Source of the DNA: CAVTWS01 sp963738445
GTDB taxonomy: Bacteria > Actinomycetota > Acidimicrobiia > Acidimicrobiales > SHLQ01
Direction of reading: 5' to 3'
DNA length: 64,000 nt
NCBI GenBank assembly: GCA_963738445.1
Contig: CAVTWS010000023.1
Coordinates: 186,001-250,000, forward strand
Under the pieces are notes generated by a model. The model was not told the DNA's origin and ran no database searches. It saw nothing but the letters and a program-made list of their open reading frames with translations. Every line of letters starts with the position of its first letter. The first letter of the stretch is position 1. Positions 26,816 through 36,429 of the stretch are shown here, one piece after another. The position numbers were made by a program, and so were the translations under genes.

Positions 26816-28755
26816 GCCCCCTGCGGATCCGGAGCAACCGCCGGGTGGTGTTCGTGGCCCTGATCGTGCTCCTGGCCGCCGGAGGTCTGTCGGCGCGGCT
26901 GGCGCGGGTGCAGCTCGTCGAGCGTGACCGTTACGTCGAGTGGGGGACCGATCAGCGGATCGCCAACATCGCCCTGACCGCAGACCGTGGAGCCATCGTC
27001 GACCGCAACGGCGCCGACCTGGCCGTGTCCGTGCCCTACCCGACCCTCTGGGCCGATCCGCGGCTGATCGAAGACCCGGCGATGGCGGCTCGGGATCTGT
27101 CGGCCGTCCTCGGCTCGGATCCGATCGCCCTGGAGTCGAGGTTGCGTCGCGACGGAGCGTTCGCGTACGTCGCCCGCCAGATCGATCCGACGTTGGCCGA
27201 AGAGGCGCTGAACCTGGGACTCAACGGCATCTACGTGCTCTACGAACCCACCCGGCTCAACCCGGCCGGTGAGGGCCTGGCGCGGTCCATCCTGGGTGAG
27301 GCCGGGCTCGACAGCGAAGGCGTGAGCGGGATAGAAGCCCAGTACACCGAGCTGTTGAACGGCGATCCGGGGCAGTTGCTGGTGGAGCAGGGCCAGGCGG
27401 GCGGGACCATCCCCGACGGGGTGTTCGAGCTCCAGCCCGCAGTCCCGGGCGAGACGCTCGCCCTCACGATCGATCGCACGTTGCAGTTCGAGACCGAGCG
27501 GCTCCTGGCCCAGACCGTGGCCTCGGAGGAGGCGGCCCACGGAGTGGTGCTGGTGGCCGATGTCGAGACGGGCGAGATCCTGGCCATGGCCAACGTGGCC
27601 GGCGGCAACGGTCAGCCCGCCCACCAGACCGGCCAGAACCTGGCCGCCACCATGGTCTTCGAACCCGGTTCGATCATGAAGCCCATCACCTTCGCCGGCT
27701 TGGTCGAGCGAGGCCTGCTGTCGCCGGACGAGGTCTGGTCGGTGGAGCCGATCGTGAGCTTCTACGAGGGCAGCGACGACTTCAAGGAGTTCCGGGACAC
27801 CCCGCCGCGCTACCAGCGATCGAACTGGCTTCCCTACGACATCCTGGCCCACAGCTCCAACGTCGGAACGATCACCGTGGTGCGAGAACGGGCGACCGAT
27901 GAAGGGCTGCACCAGAACTTCGAAGCGTTCGGCTTCGGCGCGGCGACCTCGCTCGGCTTCCGGGGCGAGAGCGCCGGCATCCTGCCCGACGTCGAGGATT
28001 GGGACGGTCTGACCCGGTACACCTCGGCGATCGGCCAAGGCCTCGCGGTCACCCCGCTCCAGATGCTGCAGGCCTATCTGGCCCTGGCCAACGACGGTGT
28101 GCTCGTCGGTCCGTCGCTCGTGCGGGGCACCGTCGACGAGAACGGCGATCTCACTCCGGTCGATCCGCCGACCCGGCGCCAGGTCATCCGCACCGACACG
28201 GCCCGTGCCATCACCGAGATGCTCACCCACGTGCTCGAGGTGGGCGCGACCGGCGAGCAGGCGAACGTGCCCGGCTACCAGGTGGCGGGCAAGACCGGAA
28301 CGGCCTGGCAGGTCCTCTCCGCCGAGGACTTCGACGGGCAGTACGTCGGTCAATACGGCGAGGACGGCGCCCGCCACAGCATCGTGAGCTTCGCCGGGTA
28401 CGCCCCGGCCGAGGACCCGCAGATCGCCGTGGTCGTGATCATCGATCGCCCGACGAGCTTCGAAGCGTCCGGTGGCCGGGTCGCCGCGCCCCTGTTCGCC
28501 GATGTCATGCGGGTGGCGCTCGAGTCGATGCACGTGCCGCCGCCCGAGGAGTCGATCGAGGCCCTGGCCCCGGTCGACGGGGACCGCGTGCGCGCCGATG
28601 CCACCGCTCCCGCCCCGCCGACGACGACGACGGTGCCGGCCCCGACGCCGACGACGGAGCCGTCCTCACCGGCGACCCAGTCCACGCCGGCGACCCAGTC
28701 CACGCCGACCGGTTCTGCCGCCTCCTCGACCGGAGGCGCCCGTGCCCGAAACTGA
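26812..28755 (+). CDS. ftsI: Penicillin-binding protein FtsI (PBP3), septal transpeptidase
   Basis: 647 aa from ATG 26812 (ATGA overlap with ftsL). One N-terminal membrane helix (VVFVALIVLLAAGGLSARL), the pedestal/dimerisation domain with ALTADRGAIVDRNGADLAVS, then the transpeptidase domain: SXXK at FEPGSIMKPIT, SXN at AHSSNVGT, KTG at VAGKTGTAWQV. It cross-links septal peptidoglycan with FtsW. After the domain the tail is a Thr/Pro/Ser-rich segment with ATQSTP twice (18-bp perfect tandem, 28671-28706), a low-complexity outer end. Confidence 0.95.
   Translation: MSPLRIRSNRRVVFVALIVLLAAGGLSARLARVQLVERDRYVEWGTDQRIANIALTADRGAIVDRNGADLAVSVPYPTLWADPRLIEDPAMAARDLSAVLGSDPIALESRLRRDGAFAYVARQIDPTLAEEALNLGLNGIYVLYEPTRLNPAGEGLARSILGEAGLDSEGVSGIEAQYTELLNGDPGQLLVEQGQAGGTIPDGVFELQPAVPGETLALTIDRTLQFETERLLAQTVASEEAAHGVVLVADVETGEILAMANVAGGNGQPAHQTGQNLAATMVFEPGSIMKPITFAGLVERGLLSPDEVWSVEPIVSFYEGSDDFKEFRDTPPRYQRSNWLPYDILAHSSNVGTITVVRERATDEGLHQNFEAFGFGAATSLGFRGESAGILPDVEDWDGLTRYTSAIGQGLAVTPLQMLQAYLALANDGVLVGPSLVRGTVDENGDLTPVDPPTRRQVIRTDTARAITEMLTHVLEVGATGEQANVPGYQVAGKTGTAWQVLSAEDFDGQYVGQYGEDGARHSIVSFAGYAPAEDPQIAVVVIIDRPTSFEASGGRVAAPLFADVMRVALESMHVPPPEESIEALAPVDGDRVRADATAPAPPTTTTVPAPTPTTEPSSPATQSTPATQSTPTGSAASSTGGARARN
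28671..28706 (+). repeat. 18-bp perfect tandem duplication in the ftsI 3' end
   Basis: Two identical 18-bp copies, 28671-28688 and 28689-28706, encode ATQSTP twice in the outer tail of FtsI. Confidence 0.85.
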
Positions 28756-30208
28756 CCTACGCCGGTTGGCCGTGGCGTCGGTCGACGCTGCCGGGCTCGA
28801 CCCCCAGGCGGTCGAGGAGCTCCCCGAGGGCGTCCGGATCACCGGGATCGAGCACGATTCGGCCCAGGTCCGCCCGGGCACGTTGTTCTGCTGCCTGCGG
28901 GGCCGCACGACTGACGGCCACGACTTCGCCGCCGCCGCCCGAGACGCCGGGGCGGCGGCCCTGCTCGTCGATCATCCTCTCGAGCTCGGGCTGCCGGAAC
29001 TGGTCGTCACCGACACCCGCCGCGCCATGCCCCATCTCGCCGCGACGTTCCACGGGCATCCCAGCCGGCAGCTTCAGGTCATCGGTGTGACCGGCACGAA
29101 CGGCAAGACGACGACGGTCCACTTCATCGCCGAGATACTCCGCCACCTGGGCCGCACCGCAGAGGTGATCGGTACCCTGACCGGCGCCCGGACCACGCCG
29201 GAGTCGACCGAGCTCCAGGCGCAACTCGCGGCGTTCGTCGACCAGGGCGTCGATGCCGTCGCCATGGAGGTGTCGTCCCACGCCCTCGATCAACGGCGGG
29301 TCGACGGGATCTGGTTCCGGGTCGGGATCTTCACCAACCTGAGCCGTGACCACCTCGACTACCACGCGTCGATGGAGGACTACTTCCGGGCCAAGGCGAG
29401 GTTGTTCGAGGCCCCGCGGATCGAACAGGCCGTGATCGACGTCGACACCCCCCACGGCCGCTTGCTGGCCGACACCGTGGCGGTGCCGGTCCATCGGGTC
29501 AGCCTCGATGACGTCACCGGTGTCGAGGTCGGACTGGTGTCGTCACGTTGTTCGTGGCGCGGCGTCGTCCTCCAGGTACCAGTCGGTGGGCGGTTCAACC
29601 TCCGCAACGCGTTGGTGGCGGCCGAAGCGGTGGTCGCCCTCGGTGGTGATCCCGCGGCGATCGTCGAGGGGCTCGCCGCCGCCCGCCCGGTGTCCGGTCG
29701 GTTCGAGCGCGTCGACGCCGGTCAGTCGTTCGGTGTCGTCGTGGACTACGCCCACACGCCCGACGGCATCGAGAAGCTGCTCGCCACGGCCCGGGAGGTC
29801 ACCGAGGGACGGGTGATCGTCGTGTTCGGGTGCGGCGGTGACCGCGACACGGCCAAACGACCGCTCATGGGCGCGGCGGCCGAGGAAGGCGCCGACATCG
29901 TCGTGGTCACATCCGACAATCCCCGCTCGGAATCGCCGAGCGCCATCATCGAGGCGATCGTGGACGGCATGGAACAACCCCCCGACGTCGTCGAACCCGA
30001 CCGTCGGGCCGCCATCGCCGCCGCCGTCGCCCGGGCCCGACCCGGTGACCTACTGGTGATCGCCGGCAAGGGCCATGAGACCACGCAGACGATCGGCAAC
30101 GAGGTTCGGCCGTTCGACGACCGGTTGGTGGTCGCCGAGCTCATCGACGCCCGCCTCGCGGAACGCGACCAGAATCGTTCTTCCGCGGGCCAGGATGTGA
30201 CGCCGTGA
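28742..30208 (+). CDS. murE: UDP-MurNAc-L-Ala-D-Glu: meso-diaminopimelate ligase MurE
   Basis: 488 aa from GTG 28742 with GGAGG just upstream, inside the ftsI end. Adds the third amino acid of the peptidoglycan stem. Seen: N-terminal GVRITGIEHDSAQVRPGTLF, ATP site VIGVTGTNGKTTTVHF, EVSSHALDQRRVDG, TNLSRDHLDYH and the C-terminal VVVTSDNPRSESP, whose DNPR motif marks meso-diaminopimelate specificity. KGHETTQ is also present. The next gene, mraY, starts in its stop (GTGA), leaving no room for murF, which usually lies between. Confidence 0.95.
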   Translation: MPETDLRRLAVASVDAAGLDPQAVEELPEGVRITGIEHDSAQVRPGTLFCCLRGRTTDGHDFAAAARDAGAAALLVDHPLELGLPELVVTDTRRAMPHLAATFHGHPSRQLQVIGVTGTNGKTTTVHFIAEILRHLGRTAEVIGTLTGARTTPESTELQAQLAAFVDQGVDAVAMEVSSHALDQRRVDGIWFRVGIFTNLSRDHLDYHASMEDYFRAKARLFEAPRIEQAVIDVDTPHGRLLADTVAVPVHRVSLDDVTGVEVGLVSSRCSWRGVVLQVPVGGRFNLRNALVAAEAVVALGGDPAAIVEGLAAARPVSGRFERVDAGQSFGVVVDYAHTPDGIEKLLATAREVTEGRVIVVFGCGGDRDTAKRPLMGAAAEEGADIVVVTSDNPRSESPSAIIEAIVDGMEQPPDVVEPDRRAAIAAAVARARPGDLLVIAGKGHETTQTIGNEVRPFDDRLVVAELIDARLAERDQNRSSAGQDVTP

Positions 30209-31236
30209 TCCGCCTCCTCATCGCCGCCGCTGTCGGGTTCGCCGTGTCGGTGACGCTGACCTGGTACCTGATCGAGTTCCTCACCCGGCATGGGATCGGG
30301 CAACGCATCCGTGACGACGGTCCCGAGGGGCATCACACCAAGAGCGGGACCCCGACCATGGGTGGCGTGGCCATCGTGGCCGGCGGCACCTTCGGCTACG
30401 TCGTCAGCGACCTCTATCGCGGCATCTACACGCGGACAGGCATCTTCGTGATGATGGCGATCGTCGGTGGCGGTGCGGTCGGGTTCATCGACGACTGGAT
30501 CAGTGTCCTCAACGAACGCAACCTGGGCCTGACCAAGCGGGCCAAGTTGCTCGGCATGCTCACCGTGGCGACCGGGTTCGCGGTGCTGATGGTCACCCAG
30601 ACCAGCGTGCACACGACGTTGTCGTTCACCCGTTTCGACTCCACCGGCCTCGACCTCGGCGAGGCCCTGTGGACGGTGTGGGCGGTGGGGCTGATCCTCG
30701 CCGCGAGCAACGCGGTGAACCTCACCGACGGCCTCGACGGGCTGGCGGCGGGCTCGTCGATCCTGAGCTTCGCCGCGTTCTGCGTGATCGCCTACTGGCA
30801 GTTCCGTCACCTCGGCACCTACGAGGTCGCGCACGCCCTGGACGTGGCCGTGGTGGCCGCGGCCATGATCGGGGGTTGTGTCGGGTTCCTGTGGTGGAAT
30901 GCCCCGCCGGCGCGGATCTTCATGGGTGACACCGGGAGCCTGGCCATCGGGACCGGGCTGGCCGCCCTCAGCCTGGCCACGAACACCCACCTGCTCCTAC
31001 CGATCGTCGGCGCGCTGTTCGTCGTGGAGACGGTGTCGGTGATCGCCCAGGTCTTCTCGTTCCGCACGTTCGGCCGCCGCGTGCTGCGCATGGCGCCGGT
31101 CCACCATCACTTCGAGCTCGGTGGATGGCCCGAGACGACCGTGATCATCCGCTTCTGGCTCATGCACGGGATCTGCGTGGGGTGCGGCCTCGGCTTCTTC
31201 TACGCCGACGCGATCGACCGGGGCTTGAATGGGTGA
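30205..31236 (+). CDS. mraY: Phospho-MurNAc-pentapeptide transferase MraY
   Basis: 343 aa, about ten membrane helices. Transfers phospho-MurNAc-pentapeptide to undecaprenyl phosphate, forming lipid I. Seen: GHHTKSGTPTMGGVAI, FIDDWISVLNERNLGLT with the conserved aspartates, AVNLTDGLDGLA, FMGDTGSLAIG and the APVHHHFELGGW motif. It starts within the murE stop and overlaps murD by 8 bases. Confidence 0.96.
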   Translation: MIRLLIAAAVGFAVSVTLTWYLIEFLTRHGIGQRIRDDGPEGHHTKSGTPTMGGVAIVAGGTFGYVVSDLYRGIYTRTGIFVMMAIVGGGAVGFIDDWISVLNERNLGLTKRAKLLGMLTVATGFAVLMVTQTSVHTTLSFTRFDSTGLDLGEALWTVWAVGLILAASNAVNLTDGLDGLAAGSSILSFAAFCVIAYWQFRHLGTYEVAHALDVAVVAAAMIGGCVGFLWWNAPPARIFMGDTGSLAIGTGLAALSLATNTHLLLPIVGALFVVETVSVIAQVFSFRTFGRRVLRMAPVHHHFELGGWPETTVIIRFWLMHGICVGCGLGFFYADAIDRGLNG

Positions 31237-32618
31237 CACGAGGCGTGGAAGTCAGCCACACGGCGCCTCTCCAGGTGGAGGCGACTGCTACGCCGTGGTC
31301 GTGGGACTCGGTGTCGCCGGGCGCGCCGTGGTCGACGCGCTGGTGGCCCGCGGGGCGACCGTCGTCGGCGTCGACGACCGGCCGTCCGACGCCATCCGGA
31401 CGTTCGCCGTGGACCGGAACGTGCGCCTGGTCGAGGCCCCCACCGACGATGAGCTGGACGTGGTGCTCGCCGGTGCTCGGGTCGTGCTCCCGGCGCCCGG
31501 ACTGCCCGATGCCCACCCGGTCTTCGCCGCCGCCGGCCGGGCCGGGGTGACGGTGGCCGACGAGACCGACCTCGCCCAACGATGGGACGACCGGCCGTGC
31601 GTCGCCGTCACGGGGACGAACGGCAAGACGACGGTCACCACGCTCGTGGCCGAGATGCTCATCGCGAGCGGCCGTCCGGCGGCGGCGGTCGGCAACACCG
31701 ACGTGCCCTACGTGGCCGCGATCGCGGATCCCGAGCCGGCCGTGTTCGTGGTGGAGTCGTCGTCGTTCCGGTTGAACCACAGTTGCTGCTTCGCCCCCCA
31801 GGTGGCCACCTGGCTCAACTTCGCGCCCGATCACCTCGACATCCATCCCGATCTCGCGACCTACGAGGCGGCCAAAGCCGTCATCTGGTCCCGGCTGGGC
31901 CCGGGTTCGGTGGCGGTGGCGAACGCTGCCGATCCGGTCGTGATGCGTCACGCCCCGACCGGCGCGGTGACCTTCTCGGGGTCCGCCGCTGCGGACTGGC
32001 AGGTCGTCGACGGGTCGCTCACCGGGCCGGACGGTCCCTTCATGCCGGTCGCCGATCTGGCCCGCGCCCTTCCGCACGACATCGACAACGCGCTCGGCGG
32101 CCGCGGCGTCTGCGGTCGCCGCCGGCGCGGATCTCGAGGCCGTGGTCGACGTCCTCCGCACGCCCCACGAGCTCCCGCACCGGGTGGCCTTCGTGACCGA
32201 GGTCGGCGGTGTCCGCTACTACGACGATTCCAAAGCCACGGTGCCCCAGGCCACTGCGGCGGCCCTGTCCGGTTTCGAGTCCGCCGTCCTGATCGCCGGC
32301 GGCCGCAACAAGGGTCTCGACCTCTCGCCGCTCGGCGAGCTCAGCCCGCGCCTTCGCGGGGTGGTGGCCATCGGCGACGCCGCGGCCGAGGTCGAGGCGG
32401 CGTTCGTCGGTCGGGTCCCGGTGGTGCGGGCCGACTCGATGCCCGAGGCGATCGACGCCGCCGCCGGCATGGCCGTCCCGGGTGACGTCGTGGTCCTGTC
32501 ACCGGCGTGTGCCTCGTTCGACTGGTACCCCAACTACGCGGCCCGCGGCGACGATTTCGCCCGGATCGTGCGCGAGCTCGCCGATCGGACGGAGCTCACG
32601 ATGAAGGATCAGCACTGA
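31229..32618 (+). CDS. murD: UDP-MurNAc-L-Ala: D-Glu ligase MurD, frameshifted in this sequence
   Basis: Adds D-glutamate to UDP-MurNAc-L-Ala. First frame from ATG 31229: GLGVAGRAVVDALV, VLPAPGLPDAHP, ATP site VAVTGTNGKTTVTTLVAE, SSSFRLNHSCCFAPQVATWLNF split normally, DHLDIHPD, then PHDIDNAL. After an extra base at about 32096 the protein continues AAGADLEAVVDVL, FVTEVGGVRYYDDSKAT, VLIAGGRNKGLDL and VVVLSPACASFDWYPNY. The span is 3n+1 bases; the repaired protein is 462 aa, normal for MurD. As the gene is normally essential, an error in the sequence is likelier than a true mutation. ftsW starts in its stop. Confidence 0.88.
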
Positions 32619-33853
32619 TGACGACCATCATCCGCCCGGGGTCCCCGTCGACCGGTCGCACCCGGAAGTCGACGACCTCGGTACCGGTGGGCCGGCGAGC
32701 GGCGCCGACCACGACCCGACCGCGTCCCGGGCGCGCCGGGGCCACCGTCCGTCCTCCCGTCGGGCGACGCTCCGGGCTCTTCGTGGTGATGTTCGTGACG
32801 GTGTCGTTCCTGGCCGTGCTCGGTCTGGTCATGGTGCTGTCGGCGTCGTCCGCGGAGGCCGTGGAGAACGGGTCGTCGGCGTGGGGCGAGTTCCGTCAGC
32901 AGGGGACCTGGCTGGCCGTCGGCATCGTGGCCATGGTGGTGGGGTTGCGCGTCGACCACCAGGCGTGGCGGCGGTTGGCGATGCCCATGTGGCTCGGGTC
33001 GGTCTTCATGCTCCTCCTGGTCCTCGTGCCCGGCGTCGGGGTGCGGGTCAACGGAGCTGCCCGGTGGCTGGCGATCGGGTCGATGCGGTTCCAACCCTCC
33101 GAGCTGGTCAAGTTCACGACGGCGGTGGTGGTGGCGGAGTTGCTGTCCCGACCCCGCCGCAACATCGACGACCTGCGGGCCACGCTCGTACCGGCGGGAA
33201 CGCTGTTCATGGTGGTCGCGGTGCTGCTGCTGCTCGAACCCGACATGGATACGGCGTTGATCATCGGCGCCGTCGTGATCTCGATGCTGTTCACGGCCGG
33301 GTTGCGCCTGCGGGTCCTCGCCGCGTTGGTCGGATCGGTCGTCGCCGTCTCATCGCTCGTCGCCATCGCCGCTCCGTACCGTCGGCAGCGGCTGCTGGCG
33401 TATCGCGATCCGTGGTCGGATCCGCTCAACACCGGCTACCAGACGATCCAGTCCCTCGTATCGGTGGCCAACGGTGGCGCCACAGGCATGGGCGTGGGCA
33501 ACGGCCGGGTCAAGTTCGGGTACCTCCCGTTCGCCCACAGCGACTTCATCTTCGCGGTGATCGCCGAGGAGCTCGGCTTCGTCGGCGCGGTGGCGGTGAT
33601 CGGCATCTTCGCCCTGCTCGGTGTGCTCGGCATGGTGCTCGTCATCCGTACCGACGACACGTTCTCCCGGCTGCTGGTGTGCGGGATCGTGACCTGGATC
33701 GTCCTCCAGGCGTTCATGAACATCGGCGGCGTGCTCGGCGTCCTTCCGGCGACGGGGGTGACCCTGCCGTTGCTGTCGGCCGGAGGAAGCGCGCTCGTCG
33801 TGACCCTCTTCGCCCTGGGTGTCGTCATGAACGCGGCCCGGCGGGTCCGATGA
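32618..33853 (+). CDS. ftsW: Lipid II polymerase FtsW (SEDS family)
   Basis: 411 aa from ATG 32618. A long basic, Pro/Thr/Arg-rich cytoplasmic head of about 50 residues, then about ten membrane helices. SEDS features: GLVMVLSASS at the first helix, NGAARWLAIGSMRFQPSE, GTLFMVVAVLLLLEPDMDTA with the catalytic-region aspartate, DPLNTGYQTIQSL, VGNGRVKFGYLPFAHSDFIF and GVTLPLLSAGGSALV. It polymerises septal glycan with FtsI. murG follows with an ATGA overlap. Confidence 0.95.
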   Translation: MTTIIRPGSPSTGRTRKSTTSVPVGRRAAPTTTRPRPGRAGATVRPPVGRRSGLFVVMFVTVSFLAVLGLVMVLSASSAEAVENGSSAWGEFRQQGTWLAVGIVAMVVGLRVDHQAWRRLAMPMWLGSVFMLLLVLVPGVGVRVNGAARWLAIGSMRFQPSELVKFTTAVVVAELLSRPRRNIDDLRATLVPAGTLFMVVAVLLLLEPDMDTALIIGAVVISMLFTAGLRLRVLAALVGSVVAVSSLVAIAAPYRRQRLLAYRDPWSDPLNTGYQTIQSLVSVANGGATGMGVGNGRVKFGYLPFAHSDFIFAVIAEELGFVGAVAVIGIFALLGVLGMVLVIRTDDTFSRLLVCGIVTWIVLQAFMNIGGVLGVLPATGVTLPLLSAGGSALVVTLFALGVVMNAARRVR

Positions 33854-35001
33854 GCAGCGCCCGGCGTCTACTGGCGGGCCCGGCGAGCAGCGCCCGGCGT
33901 GGGGTGTTGATCTCGGGTGGGGGGACGGCGGGGCACGTGCTGCCCGGGCTGGCCATCGGGCGGGAGCTGACGCGGCGCGGGGTCGTCGCCGACGACATCC
34001 ACTTCGTCGGAAGCGAGCGGGGCATCGAGACCACCCTCGTACCCGAAGCGGGGTTCCCGCTGACGGTGCTGCCGGGGCGGGGCATCGCCCGCCGGTTCAC
34101 GTGGGACAACGTCGGGGCCGTGATCGGACTTCTGCGAGCCGTCGGCCGAGCCGCCCTACTGGTGCGCCGACTCCGTCCGACCGCCGTCGTGGCGCTCGGT
34201 GGGTACGCCAGCGTGCCGTGCGTCCTGTGGGCCTGGGTGTTCCGCGTACCGGTGATCGTCGCCGAACAGAACGCGGTGCCCGGGCTGGCCAACCGGCTGT
34301 CCGCCAAGGTCGCCAGAGCCAGCGCGGTGTCGTTCCGGGGGACGGACCTGCCCCGGGCCGAATGGACGGGCAACCCGATCCGCGACGAGATCGTGGCGGT
34401 CGATCGGGAAGGGGGTCGTGCGGAGGCTCGAGCGCTCCTCGGGATCGCGCCCGATCGGCGGCTCGTCGCCGTGTTCGGCGGGTCCCTCGGCGCCCGACGC
34501 ATCAACACCGCCGTCGTCGGTTCGCTGGCCGAGTGGCGTGACCGCTCGGATCTGGCGATCCGGCACGTCATCGGTGACCGGGACTTCGCGGCGGTGACGG
34601 CGGATGTCCCCGACCTGAGCGGCGCGGCACTGCACTATGTGCCCGTGCGTTACGAGACCGACATGCCCACGCTCTACGCCGGCGCCGACCTGGTGTGTTG
34701 TCGTGCCGGCGCCACCAGCGTCGCCGAGCTGGCCATGGTGGGATGCCCCGCGGTGCTCGTGCCGCTCCCGGGCGCGCCGGGCGATCATCAGACCGCCAAC
34801 GCCCGCGCCCTGGCCTCGGTGGGCGCCGCGGTGCTGGTGCCCGACCCGGAGTTGACCCCCGAGCGGTTCATGGTCGAGGTGGACGCCCTGCTGGGCGACC
34901 CCGACCGACTCACGGCGATGGCAGGTGCCGGCGCGGCGGTCGCCCGACCCGACGCCGCCGCCCGCGTCGTCGATCTCGTCGAGAGGTGGAGCCGTGTCTG
35001 A
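33850..35001 (+). CDS. murG: N-acetylglucosaminyltransferase MurG
   Basis: 383 aa from ATG 33850. Adds GlcNAc to lipid I to make lipid II on the inner membrane face. Seen: GVLISGGGTAGHVLPGLAIG, GSERGIETTLVPEAGF, VALGGYASVPCVLWA, VIVAEQNAVPGLANR, WTGNPIRDEI, VFGGSLGARRIN and the UDP-GlcNAc site GADLVCCRAGATSVAELAMVG. The first 20 residues carry a repeated SSARR from a 16-bp DNA repeat at 33852 and 33885; the true fold starts at GVLISGGG. Confidence 0.95.
   Translation: MSSARRLLAGPASSARRGVLISGGGTAGHVLPGLAIGRELTRRGVVADDIHFVGSERGIETTLVPEAGFPLTVLPGRGIARRFTWDNVGAVIGLLRAVGRAALLVRRLRPTAVVALGGYASVPCVLWAWVFRVPVIVAEQNAVPGLANRLSAKVARASAVSFRGTDLPRAEWTGNPIRDEIVAVDREGGRAEARALLGIAPDRRLVAVFGGSLGARRINTAVVGSLAEWRDRSDLAIRHVIGDRDFAAVTADVPDLSGAALHYVPVRYETDMPTLYAGADLVCCRAGATSVAELAMVGCPAVLVPLPGAPGDHQTANARALASVGAAVLVPDPELTPERFMVEVDALLGDPDRLTAMAGAGAAVARPDAAARVVDLVERWSRV
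33852..33900 (+). repeat. 16-bp direct repeat, period 33, in the murG 5' end
   Basis: GAGCAGCGCCCGGCGT at 33852-33867 and 33885-33900. It adds about 11 residues to the N-terminus and begins within the start codon region. Confidence 0.8.
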
Positions 35002-36429
35002 AGCACCGACCTCGCTCGCCGGCCCCGACGGTGCTGTCGCCGTCGCTCCGCTGCTCGATCTGCTCGAGCCGCGCCGCATCCATGTCGTCGGCGCCGGTGG
35101 CGCCGGCATGAGTGCGATCGCCGCGGTGCTGTCGTGGATGGGACACCGGGTGTCGGGCAGCGACCTCAAGGACTCGTCGAGTCTCGAACGTCTCCGGGCG
35201 CTCGGTATCGAGGTCCACGTGGGTCACCGGCCGGAGAACGTCGGCGACGTCGACGTGGTGACCGTGTCCACGGCCATCCCGTCGACCAACGCGGAGGTCG
35301 TCGATGCCGTCGGGCGCCGGATCCCGGTGCTGAGCCGGGCCGGCATGTTGCGCGCCATCGCCGCCGTGAAACGCACGGTGGCGGTCGCCGGTACCCATGG
35401 CAAGACGACGACATCCTCGATGCTCAGCCTGATCCTCATGGAGGCCGGGACCCGGCCGAGCTTCATCATCGGCGGCGACGTGAACGAGATCGGCAGCGGA
35501 GCCGTGTGGGACACCGGCGACCTGTTCGTGGTCGAGGCCGACGAGAGCGACGGCACCTTCCTCACCCTCCCACGGGTGGCGGCGATCGTCACCAACGTCG
35601 AACCCGATCACCTGGAGCACTGGGGCGGTTTCGCCAACCTGGATGCGGCCTTCGCCCGGTTCGTGGCCGAGACCCCGGGCCGGTGGTGTGCTGTGCGGAC
35701 GACGCCGGCGCGGCCGATCTGGCCGCCCGTCACGGCGCGGTCACCTACGGCACCGATCCCGGGGCGACGTACCGCATGGAGTCGGTCGTCCGCCGCGGTG
35801 ACGGCTCCTCGTTCGACCTGGTGAAACACGGCCGCACGCTGGCCTCCTTCGAGATTCCCATCCCGGGGCTTCACAACGCCCGCAACGCCGCGGCCGCCGC
35901 GGCGGTCGCCGTGGAGCTCGGCGTCGACCCGGCGGCGGCCCGCCGGGCGCTGGCCCGGTTCGGCGGCGTGGCTCGACGTTTCGAACCGCGCGGCTCGTCG
36001 AACGGGATCTTCTTCGTCGACGACTACGCCCACCTCCCGACTGAGGTCGAGGCGGCCCTGGGGGCCGCCCTCGACGGCACCTGGTCACGGGTGGTGTGCG
36101 TGTTCCAACCGCACCGATACAGCCGGACGCAGGCGTTGTGGCGGGACTTCTCGGCCTCGTTCGCCGGCGCAGACCTCCTGGTCGTCACCGACGTCTACGC
36201 GTCGAACGAGACGCCCCGGCCGGGCGTGACCGGCAAGTTGGTGGTCGACGCCGTCCTCGACGAACATCCGCACCAGCGCGTGGCGTGGTTGCCCCACCAC
36301 GATGATGTGGTGTCGTTCCTCCTTTCCGAGCTGCATCCCGGCGACCTGTGCCTGACCCTGGGTGCCGGGGACCTGACGTTGCTCCCTGACCAGATCCTCG
36401 CCGGGCTTCGGCTGCGGGCGGCGGCGTGA
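34994..36429 (+). CDS. murC: UDP-MurNAc: L-alanine ligase MurC, frameshifted in this sequence
   Basis: First ligase of the peptide stem. GTG 34994 overlaps the murG end. First frame: RIHVVGAGGAGMSAIAAVLS, SGSDLKDSSSL, ATP site VAVAGTHGKTTTSSMLS, IIGGDVNEIGSGA, VEADESDGTF, TNVEPDHLEHWG. Near 35677-35682 (CCCGGGCC) the frame moves by one missing base; then VTYGTDPGATYRM, GLHNARNAAAAAAVA, FVDDYAHLPTEVEA, FQPHRYSRTQALW and LTLGAGDL follow. The span is 3n+2 bases, giving 478 aa once repaired. An essential gene, so probably a consensus error in a G/C run. murB starts in its stop (GTGA). Confidence 0.88.

Noticed and set aside
26311..28533. A 740-codon minus-strand open frame opposite ftsL/ftsI
   Set aside because: Antisense shadow of the ftsI codons with low-complexity His/Arg/Gly composition.
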